From the NCBI GenBank assembly GCA_016283195.1, contig JAEEML010000106.1:1-6048 (forward strand): 6,048 bases of DNA. The letters are read 5' to 3'. This document shows positions 1 through 5,970 of this stretch, piece after piece. The translations under genes were made by a program, and so were the position numbers. Under the pieces are notes generated by a model. The model did not search any database. It saw only the letters and a list, made by a program, of their open reading frames with translations, and was not told the origin of the DNA. This DNA is from Deltaproteobacteria bacterium. GTDB taxonomy: Bacteria; JAEEML01. The first letter of the stretch is position 1. The number at the start of each line of letters is the position of its first letter.

Positions 1-560
1 AATTTGCCTAAGTTTTTAGGCTCCAGCAATAAATAAGAATCGCGCGAAGTGCTGGCCACCTCAATACCCATAAGCCGGTTAAGCGGCGCTGTAAAAGGTC
101 TTTTGCGCGAATAAGGGTGCGCGGCGATAGAGAGGGCCTCTTTATCTTTGGCAATAATAGCCTCAGGTACGCTGCCGCGCTCCGGCAAATTTTGGGGATT
201 TAAGAGCACCATGTGGCCGGCACTTGTAGAGGTCTCCAGGCCAGGAGCAAATAGTAAATCCTCAGTAATATAGGGCTTTTTAATGTCAATGACATCGTGG
301 TCGGTGATAATGGCAAAAGTGAGATGATTATCTTTTAAAGCTTTAGCTATAGCCGCCGGTTCACCTTGGGAATCATGTGAAAACTTAGTGTGCACATGAT
401 AAGCCCCCGGCCGCTGTTCCGGCCACCACTCCGGGGCTTGGCCTTCCGGGCTGAGCGGTGCCAGGGACAGGTGCCATGCCAGTATGGTCAAAAGGAGAAT
501 AAAGGCCACTAGCAAAATAGCAAAATGCTTGATATGTTTAATTATTTTTTTGAGTAGCAC
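1..560 (-). CDS. Membrane-anchored PHP-domain metallohydrolase, CehA/McbA-like (C-terminus beyond window)
   Basis: Reading leftward from a GTG at 560-558, 186 codons are open and run off the left edge. The start is preceded by AAGGG about ten bases upstream. Residues 13-31 are a hydrophobic segment after a lysine-rich start (KKIIKHIKH), so this is a signal anchor or uncleaved signal peptide with the rest outside the cytoplasm. The PHP metal-binding motifs follow in order: HVHTKFSHDS at 55-64, ITDHD at 85-89, GLE at 107-109 with H116, and AAHPY at 146-150. These are the first metal ligands of the PHP phosphoesterase fold; the last motifs would lie beyond the edge. Family members hydrolyse phosphoester or amide bonds with two or three metal ions. 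The substrate here is unknown. It follows the 106-residue gene by six bases, so the two are almost certainly co-transcribed. PHP assignment is firm; the CehA/McbA subgroup is inferred from the membrane anchor and the stand-alone domain. Confidence 0.88.
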   Translation of the reverse strand, partial: MLLKKIIKHIKHFAILLVAFILLLTILAWHLSLAPLSPEGQAPEWWPEQRPGAYHVHTKFSHDSQGEPAAIAKALKDNHLTFAIITDHDVIDIKKPYITEDLLFAPGLETSTSAGHMVLLNPQNLPERGSVPEAIIAKDKEALSIAAHPYSRKRPFTAPLNRLMGIEVASTSRDSYLLLEPKNLGK

Positions 561-566
561 TAAGAA

Positions 567-887
567 TTATCCCTTAAAAAGTACTTTGGCGCCGGAGTTT
601 TCCTCTTCTTCATCCAAACCCAGTATCTCTCTTTGATAAGCCGAAAGCAAGCCACCGCCGCGTGAGGGTTTTAAAGGCAAAGCCTCGCCTTCATCGGGAG
701 CCGCCTCTTTGGCTACCCGCTCCATAGCTTCACTCAAAACAGCGGAAAAAGGGCGCTCCGGCGGCGGGCGGTTAAGGCGCTCTGATTGAATACGCCGGGC
801 TTCAATTTCTTCCAGTCGCTCCGGGGTTACCCCCATGCCGGTGCCAACCAAAATATTTCGGGGTTCTACCCGCCATTCATTATCCAC
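567..887 (-). CDS. Hypothetical charged protein, 106 aa, first gene of the PHP operon
   Basis: I do not recognise this protein. It starts with GTG at 887-885, preceded by GAGGT at 897-893, a well-spaced ribosome binding site, and ends with TAA at 567-569. It has no membrane segment or signal peptide. Residues 22-40 are rich in Glu and Arg and probably helical. A proline-rich stretch follows (RPPPERP, 40-46), then a second likely helix (FSAVLSEAMERVAKEA, 47-62). Next come a flexible Gly/Pro/Arg part, an acidic patch (LDEEEE, 91-96) and a hydrophobic-basic end (KVLFKG). This looks like a largely disordered cytoplasmic adaptor or regulator, but that is inference. Support for it being real comes from the RBS, an upstream promoter and the six-base spacing to the PHP gene. 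Codon use is normal, with no sign of a broken gene. The next gene is in the same frame after the TAA. Confidence 0.7.
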   Translation of the reverse strand: MDNEWRVEPRNILVGTGMGVTPERLEEIEARRIQSERLNRPPPERPFSAVLSEAMERVAKEAAPDEGEALPLKPSRGGGLLSAYQREILGLDEEEENSGAKVLFKG

Positions 888-913
888 GGCTTACCTCACC
901 CAAAATCCAATCC

Positions 914-941
914 AGTATATGATTTTAGCTAAAATAGGCAA
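914..941 (-). promoter_or_regulatory. Likely sigma-70 promoter of the leftward operon
   Basis: On the minus strand a -35 box TTGCCT (941-936, 4 of 6 consensus) is followed after 16 bases by a -10 box TATACT (919-914, 5 of 6). The predicted start near 907 lies about ten bases before the SD of the 106-residue gene, giving a short, sensible leader of about 20 bases. The spacer contains a perfect palindrome, listed separately. No experiment is implied; this is consensus matching by eye. Confidence 0.5.
922..935. repeat. Perfect 14-bp palindrome in the promoter spacer (candidate operator)
   Basis: ATTTTAGCTAAAAT reads the same on both strands. It fills most of the spacer between the -35 and -10 boxes of the leftward promoter, a position where a dimeric repressor would block RNA polymerase. 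A related sequence lacking the central four bases occurs at 2908-2922, just after the transferase gene. The palindrome is directly visible; the operator role is inferred. Confidence 0.45.
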
Positions 942-1004
942 GAGCAAAGCATTAATTTACCTGCTTAAGGAGTTTGGTGTGAAAACCGGCCCGGCCATTT
1001 GTAG

Positions 1005-1032
1005 TTTTGTTAACTCTGGCAGAGAATACAAT
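1005..1032 (+). promoter_or_regulatory. Weak candidate promoter toward the transferase gene
   Basis: TACAAT at 1027-1032 is a good -10 match (5 of 6), but the best -35 (TTTTGT, 1005-1010, spacer 16) is poor. A start near 1039 would place the strong SD at 1042-1049 at the very 5' end of the message. A rival is a perfect TATAAT at 1099-1104, which has no good -35 at 16-18 bases. If that one is used, translation would have to begin at 1124. Which promoter operates cannot be decided by reading. Confidence 0.25.
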
Positions 1033-1054
1033 AATGTGCTAAAAGGAGGCGCGA

Positions 1055-1087
1055 ATGGACGGTGATCCGGGAGAGATGCTTGCCTAA
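1055..1087 (+). CDS. Possible 10-codon leader ORF with strong SD, in frame with the transferase
   Basis: AAAGGAGG at 1042-1049 is the strongest ribosome binding site in the window and sits five bases before an ATG at 1055. That ATG opens only ten codons (MDGDPGEMLA) before TAA at 1085-1087. The frame is the same as that of the transferase, whose first available ATG lies 15 bases beyond the stop. It could be a leader peptide that feeds ribosomes to the transferase by reinitiation, or the original start of the transferase cut off by a nonsense change. It has no recognisable peptide features, such as runs of one amino acid typical of attenuators. Confidence 0.3.
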   Translation: MDGDPGEMLA

Positions 1088-1102
1088 AACCGCCTGCCTA
1101 TA

Positions 1103-2908
1103 ATGCTTTGGAGCTTGCTTTTAATGATGCTTTATAAAGAGGATAGAAATTTTTATTTGCCTAATATTGTAGTGATTTTGTCATCTTTTTATCTGCTTGT
1201 TATCTTAAATTTGCTAAAACTTTGCCGCAAAGTTGCCCTCTTTGGCGGCTTTTCTCTCAAAACAGCGCTGCCCATTATAATATTGCTCCTGCTTTTACCT
1301 GGAGTGGCCGTACTTTTCAGGGTAATAATAAAGCAGCTTGATATAAAACCGTTAAAAATTCCGACTAAAGCGCGAACTAATCTTTTAGTGCTCGGTTGGT
1401 TTTTGTATTTTCTGAATCTGATACTGTTTTTTGCCGAAACTTGGGCTTTAGACCGCTTTCCCATGCAGGAACCTTTAATTGTATTTTTTACACTGACCGA
1501 TGTTGGCGGTGATTTTGATAAAAGCATTCTTATCCAGGTGGCTGCTATGGTTTTCTTCTCTTTCGCTGTTTCACTAGCCGGTTTTTTAACTGTGCTCCGC
1601 AGCGAAAAAAAGCTTGGAATTTATGCTGTTTCGCTAAAAATCTGGCGGTTTGGCACCAAGAATTTTAGCCTCGGTACTTTTTATCTTTTTCTTGGCCTTT
1701 TGTTTTTTATTTATTCTTTTTACATTATGTACACCGGCTTAATGGTGAGTGATTATATCGCTGTTATAAATAAATACTCCCGGCCGGCGGTAAATTCGGA
1801 ATTTTACCTTAAAGAGTATATAACACCTAAGTATGAAAATATAATTTTTCCGGAAAAAAAGAAGAATCTCATTATAATACTTATGGAATCAATGGAGAGT
1901 TCTTATGCCGATGCGGCAGGCGGCGGGCTGATGGAAAAGAATTTTATTCCCCACCTGAGTAATTTGGCGGCCGAAAATATTAATTTTTCGCCTACCGAAA
2001 AGTTGGGCGGCGGAGCCGATTTGCCTCTAACTAATTGGACTATAGCGGCCATGCTGGCTAAATTCGGCGGTTTACCTTTCGCTATGATTGGGGTGGAGAA
2101 TAAAACGCAGCCCAGTTTTGTACCCGGGGCGCTTACCCTAAACGATATTTTGGCTAAAAACGGTTATAAACAACTTTATGTCTTTGGCAGCGACAAACAT
2201 TTTTCCGGGGCCAATGCCTTGCTGGAAACACATGGAAATGTAGAAATTCACGATATTTATTGGTATAAAGAACACAAAAAGCTGCCGCCTAATTATTATG
2301 TTTTTTGGGGTATGGAAGACAAAAAAGTATATGATTTTGTAAAAGAAGAGCTGACGAATTTGGCTAAAGAAGATAAGCCTTTTATGCTAGGCTTTAATAC
2401 GCTCGATACCCATATGCCCAGAGGTTATCTGGACAAAAATTGTCAGGATAGCGAGGATATGCCGCTAAAAAGCGCTATAGTTTGCGCCGATAAAATGATT
2501 GCCGAATTTCTTGATTGGTGTAATGGCGAGAGCTGGTATAAAGATAGCGTGATTGTTATTATGGGCGACCATCTCTTTATGGCGACAGAAGCCACAAATC
2601 CTTTTAATTCGCCGGATTATCTTGGCGGTGGCGACTTGCAGGAATTGCATGACCAAAGAAGATGGCTCGATATTTTTATTGGTGCTGAGCCTATAAACCA
2701 AGAATTTGCCGTAAAAGAGCGGGAATTTTCTTCGTTTGATATGTTTCCCACTATCTTAGCGGCTATCGGTTGCCAAATAAAAGGTGAGCGCCTTGGTTTT
2801 GGGGTAAATCTTTTTAGCCGGGAAAAAACTCTTAGAGAAAGGTTTTCCAAAGACTACTTGGATGAGGAAATAAGCAAGAAAACCACACAGTTTGAGAGCC
2901 TGAAATAG
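1103..2908 (+). CDS. OpgB/MdoB-like phosphoglycerol transferase (LTA synthase/sulfatase superfamily)
   Basis: A 601-residue membrane enzyme predicted to move glycerol phosphate from phosphatidylglycerol onto an envelope glycan or lipid acceptor outside the cytoplasmic membrane. Hydrophobic segments lie at about 20-40, 54-75, 93-112, 143-165 and 190-212, the five-helix layout of this family. The sulfatase-fold domain follows. Visible motifs are NLIIILMESMESSY at 255-268 (metal ligand E262), TNWTIAAMLAKFGGLPF at 310-326 with T313 as probable nucleophile, DTHMPRGY at 435-442, and VIVIMGDH at 483-490 with ligands D489 and H490. The NWTIA block, the DTH-P-G block and the DSVIVIMGDHLFM block resemble E. 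coli OpgB closely, more than LtaS. OpgB is about 760 residues, so this is shorter. The true acceptor (osmoregulated glucan, teichoic acid or other) is unknown. The ATG at 1103 has no SD; ATG at 1124 follows GGAG (1110-1113) by ten bases and may be the real start. An in-frame upstream SD and ATG lie beyond a TAA at 1085. It is a single-gene unit closed by a terminator. Confidence 0.88.
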   Translation: MLWSLLLMMLYKEDRNFYLPNIVVILSSFYLLVILNLLKLCRKVALFGGFSLKTALPIIILLLLLPGVAVLFRVIIKQLDIKPLKIPTKARTNLLVLGWFLYFLNLILFFAETWALDRFPMQEPLIVFFTLTDVGGDFDKSILIQVAAMVFFSFAVSLAGFLTVLRSEKKLGIYAVSLKIWRFGTKNFSLGTFYLFLGLLFFIYSFYIMYTGLMVSDYIAVINKYSRPAVNSEFYLKEYITPKYENIIFPEKKKNLIIILMESMESSYADAAGGGLMEKNFIPHLSNLAAENINFSPTEKLGGGADLPLTNWTIAAMLAKFGGLPFAMIGVENKTQPSFVPGALTLNDILAKNGYKQLYVFGSDKHFSGANALLETHGNVEIHDIYWYKEHKKLPPNYYVFWGMEDKKVYDFVKEELTNLAKEDKPFMLGFNTLDTHMPRGYLDKNCQDSEDMPLKSAIVCADKMIAEFLDWCNGESWYKDSVIVIMGDHLFMATEATNPFNSPDYLGGGDLQELHDQRRWLDIFIGAEPINQEFAVKEREFSSFDMFPTILAAIGCQIKGERLGFGVNLFSREKTLRERFSKDYLDEEISKKTTQFESLK

Positions 2909-2936
2909 ATTTTAAAATAGGCCAGGCTCTGCTTTT
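2895..2936 (+). terminator. Hairpin terminator overlapping the transferase stop codon
   Basis: AGAGCCTG (2895-2902) pairs perfectly with CAGGCTCT (2923-2930), and TTTT follows at 2933-2936 after GC. The left arm lies inside the last codons of the transferase, and the TAG stop (2906-2908) is in the loop. The 20-base loop holds a second palindrome, ATTTTAAAAT (2909-2918), which could lengthen the structure. The T-run is short, so efficiency is uncertain. It separates the transferase from the ligase promoter 14 bases further on. Confidence 0.55.
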
Positions 2937-2949
2937 AGTTTACTGCCAT

Positions 2950-2978
2950 TTGACATTTATTTATAAGCTCATTACTCT
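2950..2978 (+). promoter_or_regulatory. Candidate promoter of the DNA ligase gene
   Basis: TTGACA at 2950-2955 is a perfect -35 box. The best -10 at standard spacing (17) is TACTCT at 2973-2978, only 3 of 6. A start near 2985 would lie eight bases before the ligase SD (GAGG, 2993-2996), the same short-leader geometry seen for the leftward promoter. The terminator just upstream makes an independent promoter necessary. Confidence 0.42.
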
Positions 2979-3002
2979 CGGCACGGAAAGTTGAGGTGCC
3001 TC

Positions 3003-5120
3003 TTGGAAGAAGATAAATTAGCCCGTATAAAAGAACTAGAACAAAAGATAATTCACCACAAAACACTTTATTATCGCGGAGAAACAGAGATAAGTGATGC
3101 TGAATACGACGCTCTTGAAGATGAGCTGAAAAAACTTTCCCCCACCTCACCCGCTTTGGAACTAGTGGGTAGTGCCTTTTTGGCCAAAGAGGTGCCCCAT
3201 GAAGTGCCCATGCTCTCTTTGGGCAAAAGCCGCGACCCCAAAGATATTGAAAACTGGCTAAGGGCGGCTAACATCAAAGAGCAGAAATCACTGGCTAAAG
3301 CCAAGGGCGTGAGTGCCGATAAGGTGGAGCTGGCTTTTGAAAAGGCCCTCGTTTCCGTAAAAATGGATGGCAGTTCGGCCTCACTTATTTATAAAGATGG
3401 CCGCTTTGTTTCCGCCAGCACGCGTGGCGACGGCTATTTTGGGGAAAATATCAGCGCCCAGCTCTCTTTTGCCTCTTTCCCCAAAGAGGTGCTACTTGGC
3501 GGAAAAATTAAGAATTTTGAAATACGCGGCGAGGTGTGTATCAGCAAGGAAAATTTTGGCGCTTTAAGCCAAAAGATCATCGAAAAGAATATTGCGGAAC
3601 GTAAGGCGGAAGAAAAGGCAATAGACCAAGTAGCGGAGGGCGGTGAAAAAAATATAGAGGGGCCCAAATCCATCCGCAACATTGTAGCCGGGCTTTTACA
3701 CACTAAAGCCGATAACAGCGCCATTGCCAATTGCTCTTTTTTGGATTTTATCGCTTATGAAATAATAGCTCCCGCTATGGATATTAAGAGCGAAGAGGAA
3801 AAATTTCTCCTTTTGGCCGATGCCGGTTTTATTGTGCCGCCGCACTGGCTCTGGGAAAAAGATGGTGATTTTGCTGATATCATTAAGGAATACCGGCAGC
3901 TTTGCGAGGAGTTCCCCTATCTTAGCGATGGCCTGGTTATTGCCATAGATAACCTCAAAAGGCAAAAGGCCCGTGGCCTCACCGCGCACCATCCCAAAGG
4001 GAAAATGGCTTTTAAATTCCAGGCCGAGACAGCTAAAACCACGCTACGCGAGGTGGAGATTAGCATCGGGCGCACCGGTAAGCTCAGCTTTGTGGGCATT
4101 GTCGATCCGGTTAATCTCTCCGGGGCCACGGTGAGCCGGGTGACTTTGCACAATAGCAGCTATATTGAGGCCGAAGAGCTGGGCGTGGGAGCGGTGATTG
4201 AAATATCGCGCTCCGGCGAAGTGATTCCCAAACATGAGCGCACGCTGGTGCCGGCCAAAGAGCCGCTCCCCATGCCGGAAAAGTGCCCCTACTGCGGTGC
4301 GCCTCTAAGCCGCTCGGAATCCGGTGTCGATCTTTTGTGTCAAAATGAAGCTTGCTTTGGCCGGCGGGTTAATGCCTTGCTCTATTTTATAAATACCTGC
4401 GGTATTGAATTTATCGGAGAGCGCACTCTCTGGCGCCTTATGGCAGAAGAAAAAGTTAAAAATATTTCTGATTTATATCGTCTTGATGCAGAAAAATTAC
4501 AAGTGCTTAAGCAAGGAGACAGCGTAAGCGACAAATTAGAGCAAAAAATACTTAATAGCATTGATGAGCATCGCGTTTTGCCCTTAAACACTTTTTTGGC
4601 CGCTTGCGGCATCGACGGCTTTGGCCATGCGGCGGTAAAAGCACTTTTGGAAAAACACCCGAAAATTACCGAACTTAAGGAGCTAAAAAGCGCGGAGATT
4701 TGCCAGATATCCGGCCTGGGTGAAGTGCTCTCAAAAAATATAGAAGAGGGGCTTAAAGAAAAGGCTTGGCCCCTTTTGGATGCCCTTACAGCTGCCGGAG
4801 TGCGGGTAATTACCGCTGCCGGCAGTGGTCCATTAAAAGATCTCACATTTGTGGTAACCGGCTCTTTGGAACATATCAGCCGCAAAGAGGCGGAAGAGCG
4901 CATTGAACGCCTGGGCGGCACTTTTAGCAGTAGTGTGGGCAAGAAAACCAGCTATTTGGTATGCAATAAGCCTTCAAACAGCACCAAGTATCAGCGGGCC
5001 CTTAGTTACGGCGTTAAAATAATTAATGAAGAAGAGCTTTTAAGGCTCTTAAACGGTGAGGCGCCGGCAGCGGAAACGGCTGGGGCCAGTAGCGGGCCGC
5101 AGCAGCTGGAAATATTTTGA
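3003..5120 (+). CDS. ligA: NAD-dependent DNA ligase LigA, divergent active site
   Basis: A 705-residue enzyme that seals nicks in DNA using NAD+, normally essential for joining Okazaki fragments and for repair. The TTG at 3003 is chosen because GAGG at 2993-2996 is six bases upstream and the product then starts in register with E. coli LigA; an earlier TTG at 2991 would add four residues and overlap the SD. Domains: Ia with YYRGETEISDAEYD (23-36, NMN binding); adenylation domain with the nucleophile K120 in KMDG, RGDG (141-144), RGEV (175-178), SDGLVI (308-313) and KFQAE (338-342); OB fold to about 425; zinc finger C428-C431-C446-C451; helix-hairpin-helix repeats about 460-600; and BRCT about 611-685. 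Length is close to the usual 670 residues, with extra sequence before K120 and at about 195-220. Two oddities: the Glu two residues before the catalytic Lys is Ser118, and the usual NPRNAAAGSLRQL block reads SIRNIVAGLLHTK (224-236). It may be a lineage-specific LigA or a second paralogue. Confidence 0.95.
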   Translation: MEEDKLARIKELEQKIIHHKTLYYRGETEISDAEYDALEDELKKLSPTSPALELVGSAFLAKEVPHEVPMLSLGKSRDPKDIENWLRAANIKEQKSLAKAKGVSADKVELAFEKALVSVKMDGSSASLIYKDGRFVSASTRGDGYFGENISAQLSFASFPKEVLLGGKIKNFEIRGEVCISKENFGALSQKIIEKNIAERKAEEKAIDQVAEGGEKNIEGPKSIRNIVAGLLHTKADNSAIANCSFLDFIAYEIIAPAMDIKSEEEKFLLLADAGFIVPPHWLWEKDGDFADIIKEYRQLCEEFPYLSDGLVIAIDNLKRQKARGLTAHHPKGKMAFKFQAETAKTTLREVEISIGRTGKLSFVGIVDPVNLSGATVSRVTLHNSSYIEAEELGVGAVIEISRSGEVIPKHERTLVPAKEPLPMPEKCPYCGAPLSRSESGVDLLCQNEACFGRRVNALLYFINTCGIEFIGERTLWRLMAEEKVKNISDLYRLDAEKLQVLKQGDSVSDKLEQKILNSIDEHRVLPLNTFLAACGIDGFGHAAVKALLEKHPKITELKELKSAEICQISGLGEVLSKNIEEGLKEKAWPLLDALTAAGVRVITAAGSGPLKDLTFVVTGSLEHISRKEAEERIERLGGTFSSSVGKKTSYLVCNKPSNSTKYQRALSYGVKIINEEELLRLLNGEAPAAETAGASSGPQQLEIF

Positions 5121-5130
5121 GAGCTTTAAG

Positions 5131-5150
5131 AGTGCCACCTTGTGGTGACT
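5131..5150 (+). terminator. Weak hairpin after ligase; terminator or operator
   Basis: CACC (5136-5139) and GGTG (5144-5147) pair across a TTGT loop, and AGT (5131-5133) with ACT (5148-5150) extend the stem around a two-base bulge. No clear T-run follows, only TCTTTTG at about 5156-5162. It overlaps the -35 box of the next promoter, so it may be a binding site for the antitoxin rather than a terminator. The stem is short and could be chance. Confidence 0.22.
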
Positions 5151-5179
5151 TGTAATCTTTTGAAATTTTTATATATAAT
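5150..5179 (+). promoter_or_regulatory. Promoter of the toxin-antitoxin module
   Basis: TTGTAA (5150-5155, 4 of 6) is followed after 18 bases by a perfect TATAAT (5174-5179). The predicted start near 5186 is right at the strong SD (GGGAGGGAGG, 5181-5190), which lies six bases before the antitoxin ATG at 5197. The -10 is embedded in an alternating AT run (TATATATA, 5170-5177). Such modules are usually repressed by their own antitoxin; no clear operator repeat other than the weak hairpin at 5131-5150 is visible. Confidence 0.55.
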
Positions 5180-5196
5180 AGGGAGGGAGGTGCCTT

Positions 5197-5424
5197 ATGT
5201 TATATGAAACAGTTGTAGAGCGGATGAAAACTGTACCACCTATGGCCTTGGAAGAAATTTACTCCTATATCGAATCTGTATGCAACAAATACAGCATGGC
5301 TACTACTAACGCGGCTGAAGGGCTTGCTTTTATCAAAAAATATAGCGGAAAAATAGACCGTGATATAGATTGTAAGGCTGAACTTCTGCAAACATTGGAT
5401 GAAAAGTATGAAAATATTACTTGA
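5197..5424 (+). CDS. Antitoxin of a PIN-type (VapBC-like) toxin-antitoxin system
   Basis: A 75-residue protein with one of the best ribosome binding sites in the window (GGAGG six bases before ATG). It precedes and overlaps the PIN toxin, the standard antitoxin-first order. Residues 1-35 are predicted mostly helical (VVERMKTVPPMALEEIYSYIESV). No ribbon-helix-helix or AbrB signature is clear, so the DNA-binding fold cannot be named. The C-terminal part (GLAFIKKYSGKIDRDIDCKAELLQTLDEKYENIT, about 42-75) is rich in charge and has the RDIDxKxELxxxLDEKYE pattern that I recall from small proteins paired with PIN toxins of the COG5573 type. By analogy this end would wrap and inhibit the toxin. Role assigned mainly from context; the family name is uncertain. 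Confidence 0.75.
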   Translation: MLYETVVERMKTVPPMALEEIYSYIESVCNKYSMATTNAAEGLAFIKKYSGKIDRDIDCKAELLQTLDEKYENIT

Positions 5425-5836
5425 TACCAATGTTTTCATTGATATGTTTCAAAAACGACAGCCATTTATGGAATTTGCAGCTAATATAATTAGCTCATGT
5501 GTTCAGAAAACTAATATCGGTTATGTTTCAGCGCACTCACTTTCTGATTTGTTTTACATCTTGCGCAAAGATTTTTCGAGTGCTGAACGCAAAGAGTGCG
5601 TGCGGTTTATTTGCACATATTTTGAGGTAATATCCGAGCACAAGACTGATTTTTTGGCAGTTGCTAACAATGAGCGTGTACTTGATATGGAAGACGGCTT
5701 ACAGATGCAATGTGCTGCAGCATACAATCTTGATTATATAGTAACGCGCAATGTAAAGGATTTTGTAAATTCTGGTGTTCCGGCTATTACACCAGCTGAG
5801 CTCTTAGCTCTTTCGCCTGTTTATATAGAGAATTGA
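5408..5836 (+). CDS. PIN-domain ribonuclease toxin (VapC-like, COG5573 type)
   Basis: A 142-residue Mg-dependent ribonuclease toxin. Free of its antitoxin, a VapC-type enzyme cleaves RNA (often tRNA or rRNA) and stops growth. The four acidic positions of the PIN active site are visible: D6 in LLDTNVFID, D47 in SAHSLSDLFYILRK (Asp where many VapC have Glu), D96 in DMEDGLQ, and D118 in TRNVKDF with R114 and N115. The end, VPAITPAELLAL, is the usual closing strand and helix. Length matches the family. The ATG at 5408 is chosen because the product then begins MKILLDTN as family members do; an in-frame ATG at 5399 would add three residues. It overlaps the antitoxin by 17 bases in another frame, implying translational coupling, and has no strong SD of its own. 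The gene looks intact, so the toxin is probably functional. Confidence 0.9.
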   Translation: MKILLDTNVFIDMFQKRQPFMEFAANIISSCVQKTNIGYVSAHSLSDLFYILRKDFSSAERKECVRFICTYFEVISEHKTDFLAVANNERVLDMEDGLQMQCAAAYNLDYIVTRNVKDFVNSGVPAITPAELLALSPVYIEN

Positions 5837-5847
5837 ATAACCACGCC

Positions 5848-5879
5848 ACAAAAGTCTGGTGGTATATTTGGGCTTTTGT
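5848..5879 (+). repeat. Inverted repeat downstream of the toxin gene
   Basis: ACAAAAG (5848-5854) pairs exactly with CTTTTGT (5873-5879) across an 18-base loop, with some G-U pairs possible inside. It lies 12 bases after the toxin stop codon and could slow or end transcription of the module. No T-run follows, so it is not a standard intrinsic terminator. Confidence 0.3.
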
Positions 5880-5917
5880 CAGCATACCCTGTGGCATACG
5901 GAAAAAGCTCATAAAGT

Positions 5918-5946
5918 TTGTTAATAAATATAGGCCGAAATATTTT
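5918..5946 (+). promoter_or_regulatory. Low-confidence promoter for a gene beyond the right edge
   Basis: TTGTTA (5918-5923, 4 of 6) and TATTTT (5941-5946, 4 of 6) are spaced by 17 bases. A start near 5953 would make a leader of about 85 bases that contains the whole nested hairpin region and leads to the ATG at 6038. The region is AT-rich, so chance matches are likely. AAATAT (5926-5931) and ATATTT (5940-5945) form an inverted repeat around the -10. Confidence 0.25.
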
Positions 5947-5970
5947 AACATTTTTTACAAAATATCTTTT

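Noticed and set aside
835-1065. Rightward 76-codon ORF across the divergent region
   Set aside because: It overlaps the start of the leftward 106-residue gene and its promoter, has no RBS at its ATG or at the inner ATG at 919, and encodes nothing recognisable. The strong SD near its end belongs to the ATG at 1055.
1099-1104. Perfect TATAAT as the main transferase promoter
   Set aside because: No acceptable -35 at 16-18 bases; TTGCCT at 1080-1085 is only 13 bases away. Kept as an alternative in the promoter note.
1055-1126. TAA read as a sense codon in this organism
   Set aside because: No TAA interrupts a conserved domain in any gene here, and TAA, TAG and TGA all serve as ordinary stops in the window.
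4382-4942. Leftward 186-codon ORF inside ligA
   Set aside because: It is antisense to the zinc finger, HhH and BRCT regions, which are clearly coding on the plus strand. The Ser/Arg-rich product is typical of a shadow frame.
5882-5900. Direct repeat GCATAC twice, as part of a CRISPR or iteron array
   Set aside because: Only two six-base copies, with no further units.
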